From contig NZ_JACDZE010000001.1 in the NCBI RefSeq assembly GCF_014042165.1, positions 1,572,595 through 1,636,594 on the forward strand: a DNA stretch of 64,000 nt, in the 5' to 3' direction. Below are positions 1 through 9,496 of this stretch, in pieces. The translations under genes were made by a program, and so were the position numbers. The DNA is from Moheibacter lacus (GTDB lineage Bacteria; Bacteroidota; Bacteroidia; Flavobacteriales; Weeksellaceae). Each line of letters opens with the position of its first letter. The first letter of the stretch is position 1. The notes beneath the pieces were generated by a model. That model saw only the letters and a list, made by a program, of their open reading frames with translations, searched no databases and was not told the DNA's origin.

Positions 1-945
1 ATGAATGGATACCATGATGAAGTCGTAGGGTATAAAACCAAAATGTCATTGGACTTTGGAGCAAGTTATAGTGATAAAATTTATCTAGGATTAGGTTTTA
101 ATTTTCATGATGTACAATATGATAATTATGTGGTTTTTGATGAACAAACCGTTGGAGAAGACGGGACTTCTAATGTTTTTCGTTATGATTTAAATGGCAC
201 ACCTTATACTGCTTCTGGTCAAGGATTTTCTTTAAGTGCTGGTGTGATTGGAAAAGTGAATGATAATGTCAGATTGGGACTGGCTTACCATAGCCCAGTT
301 TGGTACAGAAATATTCAAGAAAGTTATTATGCAGATTTATTGTTCGGAGAAAATTACCGATATGATTTGTATTATAGTGAATATGATCGTAATGCAAATG
401 GTCGATTGGTAGCGAGTGCAGGAGCAGTTTTTGCAAAATCATTGGCGCTTAATCTAGATTATACCTTGCACATGAATGGTTCAACCAAAATGATGCCTTC
501 AGCAGATTTTGCTGGAACCAATACATTTTTTGATGATTATATGAAATCCAGTAGTGAGGTGAGAGCCGGGTTGGAATATAGAATCAATAATTTCAGAATT
601 CGTGGTGGATACAATTATGTTCAAAGTCCTTTTGAGGAAATCACTTTGGACGCTGATTTAGGAAATGGAACTGTTGTAACCCAAAATTTCGACAAAGCTT
701 TTAGAGGTGATACCAATCGATTTAGTTTGGGTGCAGGATATGATTTTGGCGGGTTCTATTTGGACGCTGCTTATCAATTCCAGAACCAAAAATACGATTA
801 TGTATTTGGAAATGGAGAATATGTAGATTATGATTTGGGAGAAGTTTATTTGGCAGCACTTCCATTAAATGCAGACCATAATTATATTGCAGAAGTTAAA
901 AACCAAACCGGAATGTTCTTGTTGACAGCAGGTTGGCAATTCTAG
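1..945 (+). CDS. Outer-membrane transport protein, OmpP1/FadL family (5'-truncated)
   Basis: This is the C-terminal 314 residues of a beta-barrel outer-membrane protein, open at the left edge of the window, so its true start and signal peptide lie outside. Alternating aromatic and polar strands dominate, with repeated Gly-Leu-Gly/Gly-Ala-Gly-Tyr turns, a strand like RAGLEYRINNFRIRGGYNY, and a terminal strand ending GWQF. The C-terminal aromatic is typical of barrel proteins inserted by BAM. The family (OMPP1/FadL/TodX) takes up hydrophobic compounds such as long-chain fatty acids. The substrate cannot be told from this part. The gene is convergent with guaB and shares a bidirectional terminator with it. 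An OmpA-type or generic barrel is the alternative. Confidence 0.7.
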   Translation: MNGYHDEVVGYKTKMSLDFGASYSDKIYLGLGFNFHDVQYDNYVVFDEQTVGEDGTSNVFRYDLNGTPYTASGQGFSLSAGVIGKVNDNVRLGLAYHSPVWYRNIQESYYADLLFGENYRYDLYYSEYDRNANGRLVASAGAVFAKSLALNLDYTLHMNGSTKMMPSADFAGTNTFFDDYMKSSSEVRAGLEYRINNFRIRGGYNYVQSPFEEITLDADLGNGTVVTQNFDKAFRGDTNRFSLGAGYDFGGFYLDAAYQFQNQKYDYVFGNGEYVDYDLGEVYLAALPLNADHNYIAEVKNQTGMFLLTAGWQF

Positions 946-966
946 AAGTTGGAAAATAAAAATAAG

Positions 967-1000
967 AAAGGTGACTGAAATTTTTTCAGTCACCTTTTTT
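967..1000. terminator. Bidirectional intrinsic terminator between the FadL-like gene and guaB
   Basis: A perfect 14-bp inverted repeat (967-980 against 984-997) with a 3-nt loop is flanked by an A-run on the left and a T-run on the right, so it can terminate both convergent genes. Confidence 0.85.
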
Positions 1001-1019
1001 TATGAATTGAATTCTAATT

Positions 1020-2480
1020 TTAATTCGAATAATTCGGTGCTTCTTTTGTGATCATCACATCATGTGGGTGACTTTCTGCCAAACCGGCATTTGAAATCTT
1101 TACAAATTTTCCGTTTTTAATTAGCGTTTCGATGTCAGCGGTTCCACAATATCCCATTCCGGCGCGTAATCCACCACAAAGTTGGTAAACCACATCTGCT
1201 AAACGACCTTTATATGGAACTCTACCTTCGATTCCTTCCGGTACCAATTTATTGGCATCTGACTGGAAATACCGGTCTTTACTTCCGCGTTTCATAGCAG
1301 AAAGTGAGCCCATTCCTTGATAAGCTTTGAATTTTCTTCCTTGGTAAATGATTTCCTCTCCGGGCGCTTCGTCTGTTCCGGCAAATAAACTTCCGATCAT
1401 AACCGTACTAGCCCCAGAAGCGATAGCTTTTACGATGTCTCCTGAGAGTTTGATTCCGCCATCGGCTATAATTGAAATGTTTTTTGTGTGCGCATATTCA
1501 TATACATCATAAATCGCAGAAAGCTGTGGGACACCCACTCCGGCAACCACTCTAGTCGTACAAATAGAACCTGGTCCAACTCCTACTTTTAGCACATTTG
1601 CTCCGGCATCTATCAAATCTTTTGCCGCCATTCCCGTAACGATATTTCCACCTACGATATCCAATTCAGGGAAAGCATTTCGTACTTCCCGTACCTTGTC
1701 GATTACTCCTTTTGAATGACCATGAGCAGAATCAAGCGCGATGATGTCTACGCCTTTGTTTACCAAAGCTTGAACTCTGTCCATCGTTTCGATTCCAACA
1801 CCTACTCCGGCACCTACACGAAGTCGACCTTGGCTGTCTTTACAAGCATTGGGGAATTCGGAAAGGTTGTCGATATCTTTTATGGTAATTAATCCAATTA
1901 ATTTTAGATTTTCATCGACGATTGGAAGTTTTTCTACCCGATTTTTTAATAAAATATCTTTTGCCTTAAATAAATCGGTTGTGATGTCAGATGTAATAAG
2001 ATTTTCTTTGGTCATCACATCTTCAACACTTTGGTCCATATCGGTTTGATAGCGGATGTCGCGGTTGGTGATGATTCCGACTAAAGTTCGGTCTTCTTCT
2101 ATTACAGGTAGACCAGAAATTCGGTAGTGACGCATCAATTCTTCAGCATCTTTCAATTTATGATGACGACTAAGCGTAATCGGATCTGTAATCATACCAT
2201 TTTCAGATCGTTTTACCGCATCGATTTCGTTGGCCTGTTCCTGAATGGACATATTTTTATGAACAAAGGAAAGTCCACCTTCTCGAGCCAAAGCTATTGC
2301 CAATTTGGACTCAGAAACCGTATCCATAGCTGCTGAAACAAGTGGGATGTTCAATTGTATTTTGTCTGTCAATCGGGTTTGCAACGAAACTTGATTGGGA
2401 AGAATTTCAGAATAAGAAGGAACTAAAAGGACATCATCAAAGGTAATTGCGTCCTGAATAATTTTATCAGATAAAGGCAT
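1020..2480 (-). CDS. guaB: Inosine-5'-monophosphate dehydrogenase
   Basis: IMPDH oxidises IMP to XMP with NAD+, the committed step of GMP synthesis, in the cytosol. The N-terminal [16 protein letters not shown] motif, a tandem CBS (Bateman) domain at about residues 90-210, the catalytic loop GPGSICTTR with Cys307, and the flap region ending ESHPHDV are all present. The open frame extends to an ATG at 2507, but the ATG at 2480 (MPLSDK) gives 486 residues and puts the catalytic Cys at 307, close to E. coli Cys305, so I prefer it. The extra MFKFAWQKA would be unusual. The gene stands alone and is divergent from the DUF2723 gene. Confidence 0.97.
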   Translation of the reverse strand: MPLSDKIIQDAITFDDVLLVPSYSEILPNQVSLQTRLTDKIQLNIPLVSAAMDTVSESKLAIALAREGGLSFVHKNMSIQEQANEIDAVKRSENGMITDPITLSRHHKLKDAEELMRHYRISGLPVIEEDRTLVGIITNRDIRYQTDMDQSVEDVMTKENLITSDITTDLFKAKDILLKNRVEKLPIVDENLKLIGLITIKDIDNLSEFPNACKDSQGRLRVGAGVGVGIETMDRVQALVNKGVDIIALDSAHGHSKGVIDKVREVRNAFPELDIVGGNIVTGMAAKDLIDAGANVLKVGVGPGSICTTRVVAGVGVPQLSAIYDVYEYAHTKNISIIADGGIKLSGDIVKAIASGASTVMIGSLFAGTDEAPGEEIIYQGRKFKAYQGMGSLSAMKRGSKDRYFQSDANKLVPEGIEGRVPYKGRLADVVYQLCGGLRAGMGYCGTADIETLIKNGKFVKISNAGLAESHPHDVMITKEAPNYSN

Positions 2481-2620
2481 TGCTTTTTGCCAAGCAAATT
2501 TAAACATTTTTTGAAACCAAAATTTTATTTTTTCATGATTAATATTTTTTTAACCAAATTTTGAACAGTAAATTCTTCACATTTACATTTCATTAACCGT
2601 TTAAAGAGCAAAATAGTTCT

Positions 2621-2628
2621 TATTTTCG
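2621..2628 (+). promoter_or_regulatory. Candidate -7 element for the DUF2723 gene
   Basis: TATTTTCG followed by CA resembles the Bacteroidota -7 consensus TAnnTTTG with one mismatch, 18 nt before the start codon. No clear -33 TTTG lies 19 nt upstream, so the call is weak. Confidence 0.3.
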
Positions 2629-2646
2629 CAAGATAAATTTTAGAAA

Positions 2647-5600
2647 ATGAATATTCCTTTCAAAAAATGGAACAATTTAATCGGTTTTGCACTTTTCATT
2701 CTTGCATCATTTGTTTATTTGATGACGATGGAGCGAAAGCTAAGCTTTTGGGATTGTGGTGAATACATCGTTTCTTCAGCGAAATTGGGTGTTACGCATG
2801 CTCCCGGAGCGGCACTTTTTCAACTGATTGGATCGGTTTGGGCTGGATTGGCTTTTGGGGATGGAAGTAAATATGCTTTGGTCATCAATTCCATGTCGGC
2901 GATTTGTAGTGCACTCACGATTATGTTTCTTTTTTGGACCATTACACATTTTGTGCGTCGCATGTTTTTTGTAACCAAACAAAACGAATTGGTTGAAAAT
3001 GCTTTCCAGACTTCACTTTCCAAATCTCAAGCTTTGATTACGCTCGGTAGTGGATTGGTGGGAGCGATGGTTTTTATGTTCAGTGATTCATTTTGGTTTT
3101 CTGCTGCGGAAGGTGAAGTTTACGCCATGGCATCTTTGTTTACAGCGATTCTGATTTGGTTAGGATGTAAATGGGAAGAGGAATCTGACGAACAGCGAGG
3201 AAACAAATGGTTTTTATTGATTTGTTTGACCATCGGTTTGGCTACAGGTGTCCATTTGATGGCGATACTGGCGATTCCGGCGGTTTGTTATATGTACTAT
3301 GCCAAAAATTATAAATTGACCATCAAGAGTTTTTTATTGGCCAATTTATTTACCGCAATCTTTTTAGGATTTGTATTCAAATACCTTTTCAAATGGGTAA
3401 TGACCATATTTGGGAAAACAGAAATTTATGTGGTCAATAATTTTGGATTGCCTTTTAATTCGGGTACAGTTGTAGCCGGAATACTCTTGGCTTTGGTCTT
3501 CTTTCTAGCATTCAAATACACAAAAAAATACAATTGGAAGTTAGGAAATACATTGGTATTATCCATTGCTTTTATGATCATCGGATTTTCCTGTTGGTTG
3601 GTCATTCCGATTCGCGCCAATGCCAATCCGCACATGAACTTAAACGATCCGGACACGGCTTTGGGCATGTTGGATTATTTTAATCGTGAACAATACGGCG
3701 ATTGGCCAACGATTTATGGCCAAACTTATACTGCCAATTTTGCTGCTGATGGAATTGCTGTAAGTCCTGATGGCAATTACCAAACGAAAATTACCGGTGA
3801 GAATTATGTAAAGGACAATCGAACTGAAAAGTATATAAAAGTTTCTGATAGAAAGGATTATGTGTACAATGACAAACACATCAAGTTCTTTCCAAAAATG
3901 TACAATAATCTACCGGATGTCATGGAAAATTATGCAGCCATGTATGGATTTCCGGAATTTACGATAAACGCGGCCTTCTTTAATGATATGGAAGATCATC
4001 CTGAAGTACGTGCTCAAAAACGCCAAATGGCTGAAGCGAGGTTCAACGAATTACTTCAGAAAAAACATGATGGAACGTTGAAAATTGCTGATTTACAGAA
4101 AAATGCAGAATTATTGGACATTCAACCGCCTACATTTGGGCAACAAATCAATTATTTTTTGGATTATCAATTGGATTATATGTTTTTCCGCTATTTCATG
4201 TGGAATTTTTCAGGGAAACAAAACGATTGGGAAGGAAATATGCAGGTTACAAAAGGGAATTGGATTACTGGAATTCCATTTTTTGATAATGCCCGACTGG
4301 GTGATCAATCCAAACTCCCTGCGGTTTATAAAGAAAATAAAGGGCATAATGTCTATTTCATGCTGCCGTTGATTTTAGGATTGATTGGTTTCTTTGTTCA
4401 ATATAATCGAAATGTTACGCATTGGTGGGCGATTCTTTCTTTGTTTTTATTGACTAGTGTCGGAATCATTTTCTATACCAGTGTGAAGCCATTTGAACCG
4501 AGAGAAAGAGATTATGCTTTGGTGAGTTCATTTTATGCTTTTTCGATTTGGGTTGGTTTAGGTGTACAAGGAATTTATATTTTGATCAAAAAATTCAAAA
4601 AAAGAGAATTGACACCATCCGTTTCCATCGTGATTTCGGCATTCTGTTTGGCAATTCCATTGTTGATGGGCTTCCAGAATTGGGATGATCATGATCGTTC
4701 CAAACGTGAAGGTGCTTATGCGTTAGCCTATAATTATTTGAATAATTTAGACGAAAACTCCATTCTCTTTGTATATGGAGACAATGATACTTATCCGCTT
4801 TGGGGATTGCAAGAAACCGAATTGTTCAGAGATGATGTGAAAATTGTAAATTACACGCTTTTGGGTTCACCTTGGAACATAGAACAATCCTTACGCAAAA
4901 CGTATGATGCACCAGCACTTCCATCCAAATTGCAATACAAAGATTTCCAATTGAACACGAACGATAACATCATGGTCGTTGCCGGAAATATCAAATCTAT
5001 CTTTGGCGAATTGCACAGCATCATCAAACCGGATGCTGGATTGAGCGTTGCTGAAATCATGAGTTTGCCTGCAGATCAAATCACCCAGTATTTGGTAGAT
5101 CCGGGTTATGATCCTGCCGGAATTCAGCAATTGTACAATTCTGTGAAACCACTTGAACAATATTTGGTGAAGGATAGCATGACGGCAAAAGAAGCTTTTG
5201 AATTTATCATGGACAATAAAAATCCGGCAAAAGCCGCATTGGCAGATTATTTCGGTTATCCGGTAGGAGCTGTGAATTATCTTCCTGTGGATAAAATCAT
5301 CATTCCGGTCAACAAAGCCAATGCAATTAAATCGGGAATTGTGGACGCAAAAGATGCTGATAAAATAGTAGATCAAATTACGGTTACACTTGGAAAAAGA
5401 CAGCTGTACAAATCCGAATTGTTGATGATTTCCATGTTTGCGGAGTACAATTGGGATAGAAGTATTTATTTCAGCGGAGGTGGTGTTTCAGATCCGGGAA
5501 ATATTTTCTGGTTGAGTGATTATTTGGAAAACAATGGTTTCTCTTATAAATTGGTGCCGATTTATACCCGATTTGGTGAAGGAGGAAAATTAGGAAGAAG

Positions 5601-6285
5601 CAATACGGATCAGATGTATACCAACTTCAAAGATTTCAAATGGGCCAATTTCAATTTGGATGATGCTTCATTCTCCAATACCGACCGAAATTACACCAAT
5701 ACATACAGAAACATCGCTGTTCGTCTGGCAGATGACTTTACGGAAAGAGGCGATAAAGTAAAAGCCAAAGAAGTGCTGGATAAAGTGATGGAAATGATTC
5801 CGGATCAACCGCGATACGATTATGGTTTGAGCACAGAGCGAATTGCGCAAGCATATAATAAAATTGGTGAAACTAAAAAAGCAGAGGCGTTATTGAAAAC
5901 CGCAAAACAACGTTTGATAGAAAAGATGAATTTTTATGAATCCTTGCCAGATAACATCCGTTATACGGTTTCAGGTGATATGAACGATGCTCGAAGTGAT
6001 TATTCGCTGATGGTTTATGGGCGAGTAAGTGAATTGTTAAGTAAAAAAGACACAATTCAAGCGATGCAATACTTTAAACAAGAATTTAAACCGGTGCGTG
6101 ATAAATTGGTTCAATCTTATCAAACATACAACAAAGACGGCAATGTAGACGTTAGAGAACAAAACAACATCGATGGACAGTTCCGATTTGTGAGCGAATT
6201 TTTAGGAATCGCAGAATTGATCGATACGACCTATGCCAAAAAAGAAACAAACGAATTGTATAACATTTTAACAAACGAAAAATAA
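2647..6285 (+). CDS. DUF2723 family membrane protein (GT117 / TMEM260-like protein O-mannosyltransferase family)
   Basis: A large 1212-residue integral membrane protein. The first 600 residues hold many hydrophobic helices starting at about residue 10, including a conserved early segment SFWDCGEYIVSSAKLGVTHAPG that marks DUF2723. The next part is a long extracytoplasmic domain. The C-terminus has TPR-like helical repeats around 1000-1150. The family is widespread in Bacteroidota, is placed in glycosyltransferase family 117, and is related to human TMEM260. A GT-C-type glycosyl transfer from a lipid-linked sugar to exported proteins is therefore plausible, but the bacterial substrate is inferred. 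A small outer-membrane barrel gene follows 12 nt downstream, probably in the same transcript. Confidence 0.85.
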   Translation: MNIPFKKWNNLIGFALFILASFVYLMTMERKLSFWDCGEYIVSSAKLGVTHAPGAALFQLIGSVWAGLAFGDGSKYALVINSMSAICSALTIMFLFWTITHFVRRMFFVTKQNELVENAFQTSLSKSQALITLGSGLVGAMVFMFSDSFWFSAAEGEVYAMASLFTAILIWLGCKWEEESDEQRGNKWFLLICLTIGLATGVHLMAILAIPAVCYMYYAKNYKLTIKSFLLANLFTAIFLGFVFKYLFKWVMTIFGKTEIYVVNNFGLPFNSGTVVAGILLALVFFLAFKYTKKYNWKLGNTLVLSIAFMIIGFSCWLVIPIRANANPHMNLNDPDTALGMLDYFNREQYGDWPTIYGQTYTANFAADGIAVSPDGNYQTKITGENYVKDNRTEKYIKVSDRKDYVYNDKHIKFFPKMYNNLPDVMENYAAMYGFPEFTINAAFFNDMEDHPEVRAQKRQMAEARFNELLQKKHDGTLKIADLQKNAELLDIQPPTFGQQINYFLDYQLDYMFFRYFMWNFSGKQNDWEGNMQVTKGNWITGIPFFDNARLGDQSKLPAVYKENKGHNVYFMLPLILGLIGFFVQYNRNVTHWWAILSLFLLTSVGIIFYTSVKPFEPRERDYALVSSFYAFSIWVGLGVQGIYILIKKFKKRELTPSVSIVISAFCLAIPLLMGFQNWDDHDRSKREGAYALAYNYLNNLDENSILFVYGDNDTYPLWGLQETELFRDDVKIVNYTLLGSPWNIEQSLRKTYDAPALPSKLQYKDFQLNTNDNIMVVAGNIKSIFGELHSIIKPDAGLSVAEIMSLPADQITQYLVDPGYDPAGIQQLYNSVKPLEQYLVKDSMTAKEAFEFIMDNKNPAKAALADYFGYPVGAVNYLPVDKIIIPVNKANAIKSGIVDAKDADKIVDQITVTLGKRQLYKSELLMISMFAEYNWDRSIYFSGGGVSDPGNIFWLSDYLENNGFSYKLVPIYTRFGEGGKLGRSNTDQMYTNFKDFKWANFNLDDASFSNTDRNYTNTYRNIAVRLADDFTERGDKVKAKEVLDKVMEMIPDQPRYDYGLSTERIAQAYNKIGETKKAEALLKTAKQRLIEKMNFYESLPDNIRYTVSGDMNDARSDYSLMVYGRVSELLSKKDTIQAMQYFKQEFKPVRDKLVQSYQTYNKDGNVDVREQNNIDGQFRFVSEFLGIAELIDTTYAKKETNELYNILTNEK

Positions 6286-6297
6286 ATTTAGAAACAT

Positions 6298-6816
6298 ATG
6301 AAAAAGTTGATTTTCAGTGCTGCACTAGCAGTAATCGGGTTGGTGTCAGTAAATGCGCAGGAAGGTTTAAAAGCAGGTGCGCACATAGGTGTTCCGGTAG
6401 GTGATGCGACCAATTATTTTGGAGTTAATTTTGGAGCTGAAGTTTCTTATCTGTATCCGGTAATGGAGAATTTTCATGTAGGAGGGATAGCCGGAGTTGA
6501 ATTATTTCCGGGAAAAGAAATTACAGGGACAGGAACCAAATTAAAGGGATTGACTTTGGTGCCAATCGCTGCAAGTGCGCAATATGACTTTTTGGAACAA
6601 TTTTTTGGTGCTGTAGATTTGGGATATGCATTTAGTTTAAATAAGGACTATAACGGAGGTTTTTACTTTCAACCAAAAGGAGGTTGGCAAAACGAATATT
6701 TCCAAGCATTTGCTTTTGTGAAAGTCATTTCATCTGATGTAGATGTTGCAAGTCCGGTTTATGGAAATTATTCTGCCATCACAACTGTTGGTGTCGGAGC
6801 AGCCTATAAATTTTAA
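6298..6816 (+). CDS. Outer-membrane beta-barrel protein, small
   Basis: A 172-residue exported protein. Residues 1-20 form a Sec signal peptide (MKKLIFSAALAVIGLVSVNAQ, cut after the Ala-Gln region). The mature part has about eight amphipathic strands with Gly-rich turns (GAHIGVPVG, GLTLVPIAASAQYDF) and ends with the aromatic YKF, so it should fold as a small OmpW/OmpX-sized barrel. No specific ligand is apparent. It follows the DUF2723 gene by 12 nt and is closed by a strong terminator. Confidence 0.75.
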   Translation: MKKLIFSAALAVIGLVSVNAQEGLKAGAHIGVPVGDATNYFGVNFGAEVSYLYPVMENFHVGGIAGVELFPGKEITGTGTKLKGLTLVPIAASAQYDFLEQFFGAVDLGYAFSLNKDYNGGFYFQPKGGWQNEYFQAFAFVKVISSDVDVASPVYGNYSAITTVGVGAAYKF

Positions 6817-6838
6817 GTAAAAGATTTATTTACCACAT

Positions 6839-6870
6839 AAAAATACCCGCCAATTCCGGTGGGTATTTTT
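6839..6870 (+). terminator. Intrinsic terminator after the small barrel gene
   Basis: A 13-bp stem (6839-6851 against 6858-6870, one G:T wobble) ends in a run of five T. The mirrored A-run means it may also act on the minus strand for the deoxynucleoside kinase gene. Confidence 0.85.
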
Positions 6871-6919
6871 ATTTCTTTAATTTTTCTACTTTTTACTTTC
6901 TACCAACTACCATTTTCTC

Positions 6920-7534
6920 TTAAAACAACCCGTTGATTTCCGCATCGACTTTGTCATAAATAAAACTCAAATCTTCCGGATTATTTACAAAATCCAAATT
7001 GTCCACATCGATGATGAGCAGTTTTCCCTCGTCGTAAGTTTTCACCCATTCTTCGTACTTATCGTTCAGACGACTGAGGTATTCGATGCTGATGGAGCTC
7101 TCGTATTCGCGACCTCTGAGTTGAATTTGTTTGACCAACGTTGGAATGGAAGCCCGTAAATAAATCAACAAATCGGGTGCTTGCACAAAGGAATTCATCA
7201 AATCAAAAACCGTCAGATAATTTTCATAATCTCTGGTCATCAAAAGACCCATATCATGTAAATTGCTCGCAAAAATATGCGCATCTTCATGGATGGTTCT
7301 ATCCTGAATGATGTTCTCACCGCTTTCTCTGATTTCTTTGATTTGGTTGAAACGACTTCCTAGAAAATAGATTTGAAGATTAAACGCCCATTTTTCCATG
7401 TCGTTGTAAAAATCGTCGAGGTATGGGTTTTCATCAACACTCTCAAACTGAGGTTTCCAACGAAAGTTTTTGGCCAATAATTGTGTCAATGTTGTTTTTC
7501 CGGCTCCTATGTTTCCAGCGATGGCGATGTGCAT
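6920..7534 (-). CDS. Deoxynucleoside kinase
   Basis: Phosphorylates deoxynucleosides for the salvage of DNA precursors. The 204-residue protein has a P-loop GNIGAGKTT at residues 7-15, a DRT motif at 78-80 (the ERS/DRS position that binds phosphate), and an Arg-rich lid RGREYESS near 144-151, which together define the dNK/dGK family. Family members differ in preference for deoxyadenosine, deoxyguanosine or thymidine, and this cannot be read from the sequence. Its start lies 2 nt after the stop of the upstream gene, so the pair is co-transcribed and probably translationally coupled. Confidence 0.9.
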   Translation of the reverse strand: MHIAIAGNIGAGKTTLTQLLAKNFRWKPQFESVDENPYLDDFYNDMEKWAFNLQIYFLGSRFNQIKEIRESGENIIQDRTIHEDAHIFASNLHDMGLLMTRDYENYLTVFDLMNSFVQAPDLLIYLRASIPTLVKQIQLRGREYESSISIEYLSRLNDKYEEWVKTYDEGKLLIIDVDNLDFVNNPEDLSFIYDKVDAEINGLF

Positions 7535-7536
7535 TT

Positions 7537-8337
7537 TTAATGGTTTTTTTGGAATTCGTAAAGATAAACAACCCGACCTTTTAAGGCAAACAGAAAACGA
7601 TTATTTACCGAAAAATAATCAAAAGAGCGATGGATAGAGATTTCTTTGGTTTCTTTTGATTTTAAATCCAATTGAAATAATTTCCCTTTATCTGAGTAAT
7701 AAAAGACATCATTCTGAAGATAAATTTGATCAAATTTTTGAAAGGGAATCACCGACTCCAAATTGGCATATTCGTCAAAACGAAGAATTTTTGTGAACCC
7801 AATCAGGTAAATTTTATTTTGATGATAAATCAAATCCGAATAAAATTCGTCACCCGTTTTTTCTGTCAAAATCACTGATTGCCTTATGGCCTTTTTATCT
7901 CTGTAATTCCAAAGCACCAAACGCTGCAAAACCGGATCGTAGCCCCAGAGAAAATTATTGTCCACAAGCGCAGAAAGCGTAGGAGTGAAGTTGGTTTCGA
8001 TCGGGAATTCGATCAAATCCTGTACTTGATTCAATTGATTGTCCAGCACCAAAAGATTGAACAAAGCTGATTTTAACGTGATTTGTAAAATATTTTGGGT
8101 GTTGAGGTTTTCTAGGACGGTTTGATTGGAATAGATTTTTCGTTTTCGGGTTTGGTAATCGATTTTATTGAGTTCGGTAAAATTTCGGATATAATACACA
8201 TTGTGAAAATCATCCGCTTCAAAATCGGTAATGGAATCACGGCTTTCGATGGAAATAGAGTCCACGAGTTGGAAGCGCTGCCCAAAACCGAGCGAAACAG
8301 CGAGGAAAATCAACCCGATGCCAATTGCTATTTTCAT
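7537..8337 (-). CDS. Secreted protein of unknown function, beta-propeller-like
   Basis: The frame is open from 8427, but the ATG at 8337 begins a clear signal peptide (MKIAIGIGLIFLAVSLGFGQ) and the extra 30 residues upstream look non-coding, so I set the start there (266 residues). After the signal the protein is a series of short beta strands with repeated aromatic-rich units (DNNFLWGYDPVLQRLVLWNY; QNKIYLIGFTKILRFD), which suggests a propeller fold. No catalytic motif is visible. It lies directly upstream of, and 2 nt from, the deoxynucleoside kinase, with no obvious functional link. Function unknown. Confidence 0.6.
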   Translation of the reverse strand: MKIAIGIGLIFLAVSLGFGQRFQLVDSISIESRDSITDFEADDFHNVYYIRNFTELNKIDYQTRKRKIYSNQTVLENLNTQNILQITLKSALFNLLVLDNQLNQVQDLIEFPIETNFTPTLSALVDNNFLWGYDPVLQRLVLWNYRDKKAIRQSVILTEKTGDEFYSDLIYHQNKIYLIGFTKILRFDEYANLESVIPFQKFDQIYLQNDVFYYSDKGKLFQLDLKSKETKEISIHRSFDYFSVNNRFLFALKGRVVYLYEFQKNH

Positions 8338-8475
8338 TTGGTCTAAAGTAAAAAAAAATATTGGGAATCCCGTTGAAAATCGTCTGTGGGGCAAAAGATA
8401 TTTTGGGTATAAAAACCCGTAGTACATTTTGGTTTAATGTGGTAATTCTTTGAATTTATGCGAATGAATAGAAAG

Positions 8476-8592
8476 AACTCCGTAGGAGTTAAATGTTTGT
8501 AGTCTTGGAAGTTGTTCAAGGTTTTATAGAAATGGAATTGATTTATTTTGTCATGATTTTTGATGTGCAACAATCAAAAATCATGACAAAAT
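8476..8592. repeat. REP-like intergenic element A
   Basis: Three folded parts in order: a palindrome AACTCCGTAGGAGTT (8476-8490), a CTTGG..CAAGG imperfect hairpin (about 8503-8521), and a perfect 20-bp inverted repeat (8545-8564 against 8573-8592) with an 8-nt loop. The same architecture recurs at 49852-49975, where 24 consecutive bases of the last arm and its 3' flank are identical. Such dispersed hairpin units are typical of REP sequences mobilised by RAYT transposases. No transposase gene is in the window. Confidence 0.65.
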
Positions 8593-8622
8593 TCTATTTG
8601 AATTATCATTACTGCTTATAAA

Positions 8623-9426
8623 TTAAATCTTTTGATTCTTTTCTATTGTCGTTTTCAGCGCCTGAATTTCCCTGTACAATACCGAGAAATCGGAAACAGG
8701 TTCGGGAAAATTTTGGCTGGAAAAGGAATGAAACTCCCAAATTTCCAGTACGTCTGTTGCCAATACGGTGTAAGGCTGATAAGTTGGGTTTAAGGATTTT
8801 AGTGTCAAAGTTTTATCTTTTTGGAATGTCAGCAGTTTGAAAACAAAGTCCTGTTGGTCTTTTAAAATGATGATGCAAGGTGTATTTGGTTTGATGTTAT
8901 GCCAATTCTCTACATATTTTCCTGTTACATCACTGTTTTCGGGAATAGGAAGCATAGAGTCTCCTACCGTTGGGAAAATCCTATATGTTCCTTGTTTGGG
9001 TACGTTCGGCAAAGAATATTTCGGTAATTTGGCAATGTATTCAGGATCATTATAACCAGACCGATAGCCTGCTTTGGTTTTGATAGGAACATACTCGACG
9101 TTCTCATTGTTTTCTTTGTCAACTGTAATGGCCAAGACCCTTAAATTTCCGCCTTTTATATAGACATCGTTTCCGGCTTCGAGTTCGCGAAGCTTTAATT
9201 CACCCAATTTGGATAAATCAATTTTGATCAAAGTATCCAAACTCATTTTAAAGTGAGCGGAAAATTTTAACAGATCCTCCACAGAGGGAGATTTGGTTTG
9301 TCCCGTTTCGATGCAATTCAGTTTGGAGCGCGTCATGGAAAGGCTTTCCGCTAAATTTTCTTGGGTGCGTTTTTGTCGGACACGGAGAAATTTAACATTG
9401 TTTCCAAAAAAAATATGCGTTTTCAT
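8623..9426 (-). CDS. LexA-like transcriptional repressor (XRE HTH + S24 peptidase domain)
   Basis: A 267-residue regulator. Residues 8-65 are an XRE-type helix-turn-helix (TQENLAESLSMTRSKLNCIE). Residues 110-235 are an S24/LexA-type autopeptidase domain. The three self-cleavage elements are present: a scissile-type Ala119-Gly120, Ser157 in GDSM, and Lys197 in FVFK. Their spacing (37 and 40 residues) is close to that of E. coli LexA (34 and 37). A short coiled tail follows. The gene is divergent from the dinB-dnaE2-nuclease operon across 70 bp that hold a palindromic operator, so it most likely represses that operon and itself and is inactivated on DNA damage. A plain S24 phage-type repressor is the alternative. 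Confidence 0.85.
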   Translation of the reverse strand: MKTHIFFGNNVKFLRVRQKRTQENLAESLSMTRSKLNCIETGQTKSPSVEDLLKFSAHFKMSLDTLIKIDLSKLGELKLRELEAGNDVYIKGGNLRVLAITVDKENNENVEYVPIKTKAGYRSGYNDPEYIAKLPKYSLPNVPKQGTYRIFPTVGDSMLPIPENSDVTGKYVENWHNIKPNTPCIIILKDQQDFVFKLLTFQKDKTLTLKSLNPTYQPYTVLATDVLEIWEFHSFSSQNFPEPVSDFSVLYREIQALKTTIEKNQKI

Positions 9427-9447
9427 ATGATCTAATTGTTTAAATTG

Positions 9448-9477
9448 TAGTCGTCATATTGACTATAATTTAGTCAA
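9448..9477. promoter_or_regulatory. Palindromic operator in the repressor/dinB divergent promoter
   Basis: A perfect 19-bp palindrome TTGACTA-TAATT-TAGTCAA spans 9459-9477, and a third half-site TAGTC lies at 9448-9452. The palindrome overlaps a -7-like TAATTTAG (9466-9473) for dinB, with TTG 18 nt upstream at 9445-9447. A bound repressor would therefore block the promoter. Binding by the adjacent LexA-like protein is inferred. Confidence 0.6.
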
Positions 9478-9496
9478 AAATACTAAAAATATTGAT

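Noticed and set aside
8343-8573. Minus-strand 76-residue frame upstream of the secreted protein
   Set aside because: It runs through the hairpins of REP-like element A and has no protein-like character.
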